NCBI GenBank assembly: GCA_030844895.1
Contig: CM061229.1
Span: forward strand, 107,382,975-107,446,974
Length of the DNA stretch: 64,000 nucleotides
Direction: 5' to 3'
DNA from: Ambrosia x helenae
Lineage: Eukaryota; Streptophyta; Magnoliopsida; Asterales; Asteraceae
The notes beneath the pieces were generated by a model, which was not told where the DNA came from, made no database searches, and saw only the letters and a list, made by a program, of their open reading frames with translations. This document shows, piece after piece, positions 45,196 to 55,400 of the stretch (positions are counted from its first letter, which is position 1; each line of letters begins with the position of its first letter). Both the position numbers and the translations under genes were made by a program.

Positions 45196-46343
45196 TTAAT
45201 TACCTCTTTTTTTAACTACCTCCCTTAGGTTAGGATTCAACCTTCGTTGCGCTTCTCTTGTAGGCTTTGCATCTTCATTGGTGATAATCTTGTGCATCAC
45301 AATGGATGGACTAATTCCTTTAAAATCGGCAATCGTCCACCCAATAGCCCCTTTGTTTTCTTTCAACACTTCCAACAAAGCTTGCTCTTGAGCCATCTCC
45401 AAATTAGAGGCAATAATGACCGGTAATGTGTCATTATCCCGTAGAAAAGCATACTTCAAGTGGCTCGGCAAGTCTTTCAGTTCCAACTTTGGTGCCACTT
45501 CTAATGAGGGTTTGGTGCCCGAATCAATTTCCACAGGCAAACTATCAAAATGGTGGGACCATGGTGGTCGACCCTCCTTCAATGCTAACACATCTTGCTT
45601 TCCTTCTTCACTCTCCAAATCAAAAGCATGTACCTGTTCAGAAAAATTACAAGCACACAATTCCATTCCATCTTTCTCATACTCACATGGATTGCATCCC
45701 TCGATGACATCTGCCATAAAACATTCTTCAACACCGGAATCATTAGTATTGTTAGTAAAAACATTTAAACGCATTTTCCGGTTTCCAAATGTCATGTCGA
45801 CCGTGCCAAATCTACAATCAATTACCACATGCGCGGTGTTCAAAAATGGCCGACCCAATATGACATTTTGTTGCTGTTTTGAATCTGCGGATGAGTAATC
45901 CAATACCAAAAAGTCAACCGGGTAATAAAATTCATCAATTTTCACAATGACATTTTGAACCATTCCCGGGGTAACTTATGGGACAAATCGGCTAAAACAA
46001 CCGTTGTCTCCACCCTAGCTAATGGACCAAAGTCATATTGATCATACAACCCACCCGGTAAAATACTCACCCCGGCTCCAAGATCTAGCAACGCCTTTGC
46101 CATTTGAAAATTACCAACTTGAATGTTTATTAATGGCGTGCCCGGATCTTGAAGCTTAGGAGGAAGCTCCCCATTTAAAACTGCACTCACTTGACCGGTA
46201 ACATTTACCCGCTTAGGCATTTTTTTCTTTTGTTGCCTCTTTTGCGTACACAATTCTTTCAAAAATTTAGCATATGCGGGTACTTGTTTTATTGCATCAA
46301 GTAAAGGAAGATTTATTTTTACTTGTTTAAACATGTCCCACAT
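45196..46343 (-). pseudogene. Protease region of element B, frameshifted
   Basis: The first frame (46343-45942) has the conserved block INLPLLDAIKQVPAYAKFL upstream of protease and the active-site LLDLGAGVSILP. A shift near 45960 leads into 45963-45196, with FLVLDYSS, VILGRPFLNTAHVVID and the linker to RT (RRLNPNLREVVK). It cuts the polyprotein. The Athila protease is recognisable, but two shifts prevent a continuous product. Confidence 0.85.
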
Positions 46344-47305
46344 TTCTTCTTTTTAGGGACCTCTTGATGCAATAAAATTTTTCTTACCCGGGTCAAGTAG
46401 AGCCGATGGAAATGGAACTTGATTCGGCTCATTTTCAGTTTTTAACTCTCACTCGCTTCCGGTTTTTTAACATTTATTTCTTTTTGTAAAACCGGTGTAA
46501 CTTCATCATTTTCACTTTCTTCACCCGTGACATCCTCAACTACCCCCTCGACAAAACCCGATGACAAATCAGCCTTAAATTCTTTCCCACTCCTTAAAAC
46601 ACTCACTTGATTAACATTAACATTGTTACCTCGTGAAGAGCCATGTGACGGATTTACCTGAGTATCGCTAGGAAGCTTGCCTTTACCTTTCTTTAATTCC
46701 GCCACATCAGTTGCTAATTTCCCCATTTGAGTTGTCAATGCTTGAATGCTTTTATCACGAACTTCATCCTTTTGTATCCGTGCTTCATCAAGTTGGTTTC
46801 TCCTTTGCATGTCTTGTTGCATAGCTTTAAGCATCTCCATGACTTCATTTCCGCTTGACGAATCGTGACCCGAATTTCTTTGACTAGTTTGAGCTTGCCC
46901 TTGGTAGCCACTATTGTATCCGCCTCTATAATTCCCTTGATTGTATTGTTGGCGAGGCACATAATTACCTTGAGCAGCTTGAAAATTCGGGTTGGCTTGA
47001 TTAGAAGCATTCCCATATCGAAAGTTGGGATGATTTCGTAACCCGGGGTGGTAAGTGTTGGAGTTCATGTCATAATTTCTCCCACCCCCTTGAATAGCAT
47101 TCACTTCTTCACTTGGTGCTTCTTGCACACCCACTCCACAAACCTCCGCCGTGTGGCCTATCTCTTGACAAGTGCTGCAAACATTGTACAATTGATTAGT
47201 ATTCTGCACATTACCACCTTCTACCACATGCACCTGTGGTCTTTGAATCACATGTCTTGCCCTTCTTGAAGATTGGGCCTTCCTTTTCGAAGTCACTGCC
47301 ATTTG
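46344..47305 (-). pseudogene. Gag C-terminal part of element B with zinc knuckle
   Basis: It follows the gag frame after a single TAG (47306-47308, next codon CAA). It contains the CCHC knuckle CSTCQEIGHTAEVC, an Asn/Gln/Gly-rich linker (YNQGNYRGGYNSGYQGQ) and a coiled, charged segment (EMLKAMQQDMQRRNQ). It ends at 46442 with a stop; a short stretch in another frame (NEPNQVPFPSALLDPGKK) links to protease. Confidence 0.8.
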
Positions 47306-48790
47306 CTATAAATATGCCCAATCATCTTGTTCAAAATTTGTACCAAAAGTACCATTTGTGATGGACATAAGATCCCGTGCATCCTCCGATGTCAAACCTT
47401 CATGAAAAGCATTTAACAATTCCCATAGTTGGATACCATGGTGAGGGCAATTTCGTAGCATCATGTTGAACCTCTCAAATTCTTCATGAAACATCTCTCC
47501 CGACTGTTGTTGAAAGCTTCTCAACCCCCTCCTTGCATCATTGGTCTTTTGCGAACTATAGAATTCATCCAAAAAAATTTGTTGCATATCGGCCCATGTG
47601 AAAATTGATGCGGATGGTAGAGTGTGAAACCATCTTTTTGCCTTATCTTCCAATGAAAATTGGAAGAGAACCAACTTGACATCATCCGGAGTAAATCCTT
47701 GACCCCCAATAGTGTTGCAAATAGAATCATAAGTTTCCAAATGAAAGTAAGGCTCCTCCGTTGCTAGCCCCTTGAATTTTGGTAGACTTTGGAGTGCGGT
47801 TGTTCTAACTTCAAAAGTTCTTCCATTTGCATTTTGCGGAATCACTATTGGTGATGGATTATTAGTGATAATAGGCCGAAAATGTGCTTCAATTCCCCGT
47901 ACAACATCACGGTGGAGTCTTCTAGGTGCTCCCAATGGCGCTCTTGGTTGACCCATTTGTCCTTGCATTGCACCTTGTGGTGCAAATTGTTGTTGATGTT
48001 GATTTGGATGCATAGGTGGTTGTTGTTGGTGATTCGGCCTTTGATGTTGAGCTTGCATGTTTGGAGGCCGCATTTGATTGAGTGGCGTGGGACGTTGCAA
48101 GTGCAATCCTTGCGGTCTAACATGTTGCACACCAACCGGTAGTCTTCCCGGGTCTTGAAATGGTAAAAGTGGTTGACTTACTTGACCCGTTTGAGCTTGA
48201 GAGCCCACAAATGCACCTTCTCCTTCATAATAATAACCCTCTTCATTGTACCCACTAAACTCTTCATCATCATACCCATCGTCATACACATCTCTTTGAA
48301 ATCTCGAATTTTGGCCACCTTGGAAAGATGAATAGTAAAAACCCGATTGGTTAGGTGGTTGATAAGTAGATGTGGTGTGGACAATTGTTGAACCTTGTCC
48401 TTGTGGTTGTGGGATGGTAGAAGATGATTGACCCGTAGTTGGGAAAAAATGGGAAAATGGTGGTATGGTGTTTGATGGATTAAAGGTAAGGTTTGGATCA
48501 ACTTGAGTGGAATTCGGTTGGGTGGTATGGATTGGTGTTTCAGGACTGGTGGAAAGGTTAGGTAATGTGGTGTTGGGTGAAATTTGTGAGGAAGTAGGCA
48601 TGAATGACGAGGTCGTTTGACCCGTTGTTGGTATGTGAGAGTCTTGCATTATGTTTCTTGGTGTGAACGGTGAAGTAGGTGAATCAATGACTTTGTTTCT
48701 TCTGATCAAAACTCTGTTCTTTCTCAATGTTCTTTCAATCTCCGGATCAAACAAAAGTGGTGATGACTCGTGAGAGCCTCTAGTATGCAT
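47306..48790 (-). CDS. Gag N-terminal part of element B
   Basis: 495 codons from ATG 48790 (MHTRGSHESSPLLFDPEIE), chosen because it matches the usual start of this lineage; the longer frame from 48844 includes leader. A proline/glutamine-rich low-complexity region (roughly residues 60-330) precedes the retrotransposon Gag domain (PYFHLETYDSICNTIGG, FSLEDKAKRWFHTLPS, EMFHEEFERFNMMLRNCPHHG). It ends at TAG 47308. Structural protein of the particle. Confidence 0.85.
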   Translation of the reverse strand: MHTRGSHESSPLLFDPEIERTLRKNRVLIRRNKVIDSPTSPFTPRNIMQDSHIPTTGQTTSSFMPTSSQISPNTTLPNLSTSPETPIHTTQPNSTQVDPNLTFNPSNTIPPFSHFFPTTGQSSSTIPQPQGQGSTIVHTTSTYQPPNQSGFYYSSFQGGQNSRFQRDVYDDGYDDEEFSGYNEEGYYYEGEGAFVGSQAQTGQVSQPLLPFQDPGRLPVGVQHVRPQGLHLQRPTPLNQMRPPNMQAQHQRPNHQQQPPMHPNQHQQQFAPQGAMQGQMGQPRAPLGAPRRLHRDVVRGIEAHFRPIITNNPSPIVIPQNANGRTFEVRTTALQSLPKFKGLATEEPYFHLETYDSICNTIGGQGFTPDDVKLVLFQFSLEDKAKRWFHTLPSASIFTWADMQQIFLDEFYSSQKTNDARRGLRSFQQQSGEMFHEEFERFNMMLRNCPHHGIQLWELLNAFHEGLTSEDARDLMSITNGTFGTNFEQDDWAYL

Positions 48791-48879
48791 ACACTTGAAG
48801 TACCTGCACACTAAACACAACCCGTGTAAACCCGAAAATAACAACCAAAACTAAAAGCTTAACACACGTTGCGCACTAC

Positions 48880-48897
48880 TCCCCGGCAACGGCGCCA
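48880..48897 (-). promoter_or_regulatory. Primer binding site (tRNA-Asp) of element B
   Basis: The plus strand reads TCCCCGGCAACGGCGCCA, identical to the 3' end of plant tRNA-Asp including CCA, five bases from the 5' LTR. tRNA-Asp priming is known for Athila-like elements. Confidence 0.9.
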
Positions 48898-48902
48898 AAA
48901 TT

Positions 48903-50094
48903 TGATGTGCATGTCGTGGTACACGTAAAATTTCCCAATTACAACTAATAAATAGTGGCAAGAAGGTATCGAACACAGGGAGTTTGTGGAATGTGTGTAA
49001 ACTAATAACTTTGCGATTTTAACTAATATTTAACTACTAACAAAATTAAAGATCAAAGATTATTGGTTGATTTGGATTTAGACTTAACAAAAAGAAAACT
49101 AAATTACTGATTTGAAATGGGTTTTGTTCTTCAAGTTAACAAGCAATGACCATCCCTGGATCCATTTTCCTTAAACCTTTATGCAAAAGTTCCACTAGAA
49201 AGAGTTACATAGACATAACTCGTGTTTAAACAATTATTGTGATAAAAGGGAATAAAGTACTCGGATTATAGCAATGCGAGGTTGTTTCCCGATGACCGAT
49301 TAATCAATTATCCAACCCAAATCCTTCCCGCAATATCCCGATTGTTAGCAACACCAAGAACGTACGATTAAGACTAGAAATTGAGAAATTGATTAACTAC
49401 TACAAGCAATTGTTCAAACACCACAACAATCAAGCAGACATGTACTAGATTATCGTTCTAGAAATGAAAGGAACAAACATAAAAGAGTTTAAGAAAAACT
49501 TCACCAAAGATGATCATCAAGAGTTCTAGCCTAGCATCATGGAATGGATCATCATAATCTTCAAATAATTGTTTATATGAATCAAAGACAATAACCAAAG
49601 GATTATAATTGTTCTTCAACCTTGTTCTAGCCCAAAAATCGCCCCTAGGATGCTTAGAAACGTTCACAATGGAAGAGGTGCTGAAAAGACACCATAAAGT
49701 GGCCTTTAAATGAAGGAGTTACAATTTGGTGCAGAGGCCACCGTACCCTTACGGTGGCTACCGTAGGGGTACGGTGGATCTTAAATCCTGACGGTTCTTG
49801 TACGCTGCCCTACGGTGGGAAATAAGTGTCCTGAGGCCACCGTAACCCTACGGTGGCTACCGTAAGGGTACGGTGGACCCTTTACAAATCTTCATTTTTT
49901 CTTTCTTGCATTCCACCTCGTTCCGATGCGTTCCGGTCCATTCCCAAAGCCCGTATTTCGTCATTTTTAGCTCCTTATTACACCTACAACCAAAGCAACC
50001 ATAGTCACCCAATTCCAAGCAATATCACGAATAAATGTGGATAAAATAAGCATTTTAACATTATTAAAGGGTGTTCGTTGAACCACCCGTCACA
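48903..50094 (-). repeat. 5' LTR of element B (right copy)
   Basis: Plus-strand start TGATGTGCATG and end CCCGTCACA. It has about 85 bp (near 49314-49400) absent from the left copy. Palindrome array at 49738-49876. Confidence 0.75.
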
Positions 50095-50349
50095 TCCCCA
50101 CACTTACCCATTGCTTGTCCCAAGCAATCTATTACAAATCCTTTTCACAAATAAGCGATCATTTCAAAGTCAAGTTTAATGTGCAATCCTCGTACTAACC
50201 CATCCTCAACACCCCAATCAACACACCCCTCATAATATCTCTCCTCTCGGTATCAAGTAAGCTCTAGCAAAGATAAGCTAGACACACAAAAGGCAAACGG
50301 GTGGTTGCACAACCATAAGCTTGTACCTAAATCACTCATCCTCCTAACA
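50095..50349 (-). repeat. Repeat of 38405-38659 outside the 5' LTR of element B
   Basis: These 255 bp match the sequence inside the left LTR (purine tract and beyond) and end at CTCCTAACA, where the LTR of A resumes. If the LTR ends at 50094, this is internal 3' sequence of a second B copy, left by a tandem arrangement or recombination. Alternatively the LTR is 255 bp longer. Confidence 0.6.
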
Positions 50350-51878
50350 ATAACATTTTTTTTTCATTTAAAGCTTATATAAATATTCCCTTGTATTTTT
50401 AAAATTCGTTTTAAAATACTAAAACTCTTTTATAAATTCTACAAAAATTATTTTATGTTATTCTAGTAGAAAAGTTTAACATACAATTTTTAGTTTTTCA
50501 AAAATTATTTATTTAATATATATAATAAATAATTCAAGTTTATTCTATTTTATTTATAAAATTCTATAAAAATATCAAAACAATTATATAAATTTCCACA
50601 AAAAAATATTCTGAGTTTATATAACATTAAACTTTCCTGAAATGATTTTTATTTCTGAAAAATCATTTATTTAATATTTTAATCAATTTTTGTTGGTTTT
50701 AATCATAAATAAATCATAATAAATTCATTTTTCAATATTTTTGCACCAAAATTTTATATAAATTATTTCTATTTATTTAGAACAGAAATAGAATTTTTAA
50801 TTTAATAACTCTTTACTTTTAATATTTTTTAAATATTAAAGTTATATTTTGACAATTTGAAATAAATAGATTTAATATTCTATTTTTAAGAAAATAATTT
50901 TATAAAAAATATTTTCATACTTAAAACTTTATATTATGACCGTCTTTAATTTAAAATTTACAAAAAGACTTTTGTTTATTTATTTATCAAATTTCTCTTA
51001 TTTATTAAACATTTTATTTATTAATCCAACGAATACTTATCCCCAATTCGAAACCCTAGAATATACTTGTAGACTAGATAGACTTAGACTTATTTGTTAC
51101 CTTATACATAGGGTAATACTTGGCAACCTTGGGGCTACACTTACACTTTTTCTCGAGACTTAATACTTTGCTAAGGTGAGTTTACGTAACCATGTTTATG
51201 CAATTCTTTATACTTGCAACATTATACTTAAGCAATTCTACATACATGTCTAGTTGTAAACTTTAATGCCTCATGATTTAGACAACAACAACAGTTAGAC
51301 TCGTTTCAACAATACATAATCATTAGCTATGGCCAAGCCGGCGATGCTCAATAATAGATCTATTGGATTGACAATCCCACCTAGATTCGTTGACCATCTT
51401 TTATGGGGAGCGCGGGTGATTGTTATCGTTCCAACATATTATTAAGGTGAACCGTGGATGACGGGATGGACCTAAACTAGTCGGAGGTTTGATTATGTCG
51501 ATTCAACATTTCATGTTTATTCATGTAGACTTAAACTTACGATAGACATATGAATTGCTAAACCTTTATTATTAAACTTAATTGCTAGACATGGCTTATG
51601 TATTCTCACCAACTTCTAGTTGACCCCCCCATTTTTACAACTCAACAGGAAATAATGATGCGTGAAGACTAGAGTGTTAGCATGAGAAGACAAATTGAAG
51701 TTTATGCTTATTTGGTTATTTTGATGTATTAGATTTCCATTTAAAACTCATTTTGTATTTTCACTTTTGGATATTTGCACTTTAAATTAATTTCAATTGA
51801 AACTTGATTACCATGTGCTACTGTATACTCATTCTTACGTGACACCTCAATGTTTCCACCATCGGTTGGGGTGTTACA
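50350..51878 (+). repeat. 5' LTR of element A, second part
   Basis: Matches 58193-59725 of the 3' LTR and ends GGTGTTACA before the primer binding site. The 3' LTR segment 57758-58192 has no counterpart here. Confidence 0.9.
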
Positions 51879-51881
51879 GAT

Positions 51882-51894
51882 TGGTATCAGAGCC
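51882..51894 (+). promoter_or_regulatory. Primer binding site (tRNA-iMet) of element A
   Basis: TGGTATCAGAGCC, three bases after the LTR. Confidence 0.9.
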
Positions 51895-52430
51895 TTGGTT
51901 ATAGGGAATCCGGTTATTAGAAAATAATCTAGACTATAACCTTAGGGACTTAAAAAGTACTTGCTTCTCTTACTTGTAACCCTAATTGCTTCCCTAATCT
52001 TATCCCTATCCTATACCTTATACAACCCTAAGCCTACAAGTAACTACTCTTATTCGTCTGCTGCAATCCTGATCCACCATTAGATTAATAGGAAAAAATC
52101 CTCAGGTTTAACCTGAACCACCTTGAGATCTCGTCAAAGTTCTAGATTTTAATAACGAACACGTGCAATCTGGAAGGGTGAACGCCTGTATTCTGAGTCT
52201 TCTGTCTATGCTGGCATTGCGCATATATCCCAATCAGACGAGGGACCCGGATGCCTACCTGGGAATTCTCGGGATGAGTGTTCACTTATAGGCTAAAGCA
52301 TGTCTTCATTATGTTATTAGAATCTAGAATCTTTGATAAGTCAACGTTTTCGTTTATTCGTTTTAATTAATGAATAAATGATTACATTCCTTATATAACT
52401 TCATTCATTTCATTGTGTCTCTTACAGATC
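51895..52430 (+). other. 5' leader of element A
   Basis: Non-coding, closely similar to the leader of element 1 (6565-7093). It ends in TCTCTTACAG followed by ATCATG, a good splice acceptor just before the gag start. A donor was not identified with confidence. Confidence 0.5.
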
Positions 52431-55400
52431 ATGCCTCCACGTCGCAGCACTCGCAATAGCAATGGTGAGAACCACGAGGAAGGTGGTGACAACCATAACC
52501 ATAACCACGACGCTAACCACAACAACAACAATAACAACAACAACAATGGCGTTGATGCTCAACTGGCTGCGATCATTTCTCAACAAATGGCACAACAGAT
52601 CGCGACTCTGGTTCCTAACTTACTGGATCAAGTCATCCAGATAAACGGAAACGGCAACGGCAACGGGAACGGTAATGGAAACCACAATGGAAACGGGAAT
52701 GGTCTCCCAGCTTGCACTCTTAAGCACTTTAATACCTGTAATCCCCCTAAGTTCAGTAGAGAAGAAGGAGCTACGGGTCTTCTACAATGGTTCGAGGGTA
52801 TGGAGAATACCTTCATTAACAGTGAGTGTCCTGATAACCTTAAGGTTCGTTACGCCATGAGTGTTCTTCACAAACGAGCACTCACTTGGTGGAATGAGGA
52901 AAAGCGCACTCGAGGAACCGAAGCTGCACTAGCTATGACCTGGGATCAAGTCAAGGAGGTTATGAAAGATGAGTTATGTACCCGCAACGAGATTAAGAAA
53001 CTAGAAGACGAGTTCCACACCCTTGCTCAAGATAGTGGGGAAAACCTTACTTACAATACCCGCTTTCACGAGCTCAGTTTGTTACTACCCCATAAAGTTA
53101 CTCCCTTACCTATAGCCATCGAGAAGTACATCGGTGGTCTGCCTATGCAAATCCAGGACACGGTATGGGGAAGGAATCCTGCCACCTTGGAGGAAGCCAA
53201 ACGTCTGGCGGCTACTCTCACCGATAATCATGTGAAGAACGGTACTCTCTTCCGCAAGAACACCAAGAAGACTGCTGCAAAAGACACTCCTCAGCCCGCT
53301 ATTGAGGTTAAGCCCGAGACCTCAAGCAACAGGAAGCGCAAGGCTAGGAACTACATGGTTGCTACCACCCCACCTGCAGCACAAAACCCAGCCAAGAAGC
53401 CGTATGGCAGGAACCACCCTCTTTGCAACACTTGTCAATACCACCATCTTCCTGACAGACCATGCCGCCAATGTAATAACTGCAAGCGGTATGGACACTA
53501 CACCAATGCTTGCCAAACCCCTGCCACCCAAAACAATCCTGCCAGAAATAATCCAACTCCTAATGCTCAAAATGGTAGGCCTGTTCGTGGCCAGTGCTAT
53601 GAATGTGGAAGCACGGAACATTATAGGGATGCTTGCCCTAGACTTGGAAACCAGAACCAGAACCAAAACCACAACCAAAACCAGAACCGCAACCAGAACC
53701 AAGGTGCTCGAGGTCGCGCCTACAACCTCAATGCTAACAAGGCCCGCGACAACAACGAGGTGGTTAATGGTACGTTTCTCGTTAATAACCACTATGCATC
53801 CATATTATTTGATTCGGGAGCTGATAAGTCATTTGTATCACTAAAGTTTGAACCCTTACTTAACTTACCCCAAACTAACCTAGAGGAACCTTTAGTGGTA
53901 GAGGTAGCTAATGGGAAGTCTATCTCAATCGATTCTATTATTCGTAACTGTGTGTTGAACCTCGACGAACATACTTTCTCTATCGATCTCATCCCTATGC
54001 ATCTTGGAAGTTTTGATGTCATAGTAGGCATGGATTGGTTGTCAACCCATCGTGCTGAAATTCTATGCTTTGAGAAAGTCATTCGCATTCCTCTCGAATT
54101 TGGCGATATTTTGAAGATCTATGGGGAAAATCCTTGTGGCGAGCTTAAGCTCATGTCTTGTACTACTGCCCAAAAATACTTACGAAAGGGGTATACGGCT
54201 TTCTTAGCTAACGTGATAGAAAAGAAGGACAAGGGCAAAAGTATCCAAGACATCCCAATCATTCGGGACTATCCTGAAGTCTTTCCAGAGGATTTACCTG
54301 GTTTGCCTCCTGCTCGACAAGTGGAATTTAGGATCGATCTTGTTCCTGGTGCAAATCCTGTCGCCAAAGCTCCTTATCGTCTTGCACCCTCTAAGATGCA
54401 AGAACTTGCCAGTCAACTACAGGAACTTTCTGATAAAGTTTTCATTTGCCCCAGTTCTTCTCCATGGGGAGCCCCTGTCTTGTTCGTTAAGAAGAAAGAT
54501 CGATCTCTTAGGATGTGTATCGACTATCGCGAACTCAACAAATTCACCATCAAGAATCGTTATCCCTTGCCTAGGATTGACGATCTTTTCGATCAACTTC
54601 AAGGAGCAACCCACTTCTCGAAGATTGATCTTCGTTCTGGTTACCATCAGCTTAGAGTCCACGATGAAGATATTCCCAAGACAGCCTTTCGTACACGTTA
54701 TGGTCATTATGAATTCATGGTCATGCCATTTGGATTGACCAACGCTCCCGCAGTGTTTATGGATTTAATGAATCGGGTTTGTAGACCCTACCTCGACAAA
54801 TTCGTGATCGTCTTCATCGATGACATTTTGATTTACTCAAAATCAAAATCCGATCACGAACAACATCTTCACTCAATTTTGGGTCTCCTAAAGAGAGAAC
54901 AACTGTATGCCAAGTTCTCGAAATGTGAATTTTGGCTTAAGGAAGTTCAATTTTTGGGACACGTCATTGATAAGAACGGAATTCATGTTGATCCCACAAA
55001 GATCGAGGCTGTTAAAGATTGGAGTGTTCCTAAAACTCCAACAGAAGTCCGTTCCTTCCTTGGTTTGGCTGGTTATTATCGTCGATTCATTGCCAACTTC
55101 TCTAAGATCGCTGTTCCTCTCACTGCGTTAACTCACAATGGTAAACCTTATGAGTGGGGACCAAAGCAAGAGGAAGCATTTGAAACTCTTAAGCTGAAAC
55201 TCTGTGAAGCTCCTATCCTGTCTCTACCTGATGGTAATGATGACTTTGTGGTATACTGTGATGCATCAAACCAAGGTCTTGGTTGTGTTCTCATGCAACG
55301 AGGCAAGGTTATTGCTTATGCGTCTAGACAACTCAAGACTCACGAAAAGAATTATACCACCCATGATCTTGAATTGGGCGCTGTCGTCTTTGCTCTTAAG

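Larger units (their letters stand above)
37298..50349 (-). mobile_element. Athila-like Ty3/Gypsy element B
   Basis: Minus-strand element of about 13 kb with tRNA-Asp primer binding site, gag, protease, RT, RNase H, integrase and an additional 3' gene, as in the Athila branch of non-chromovirus Gypsy elements. LTRs differ by about ten substitutions (below 1%) and an 85-bp indel. Coding is broken by one stop and several shifts. No target duplication: the left flank reads ATACG and the right ATAAC, and the flanking LTR of A has lost sequence on the right. Confidence 0.9.

Noticed and set aside
52413..52430. Upstream start of the gag-pol frame of element A
   Set aside because: That frame begins with TTG and covers an acceptor-like TCTCTTACAG; the first ATG is at 52431.
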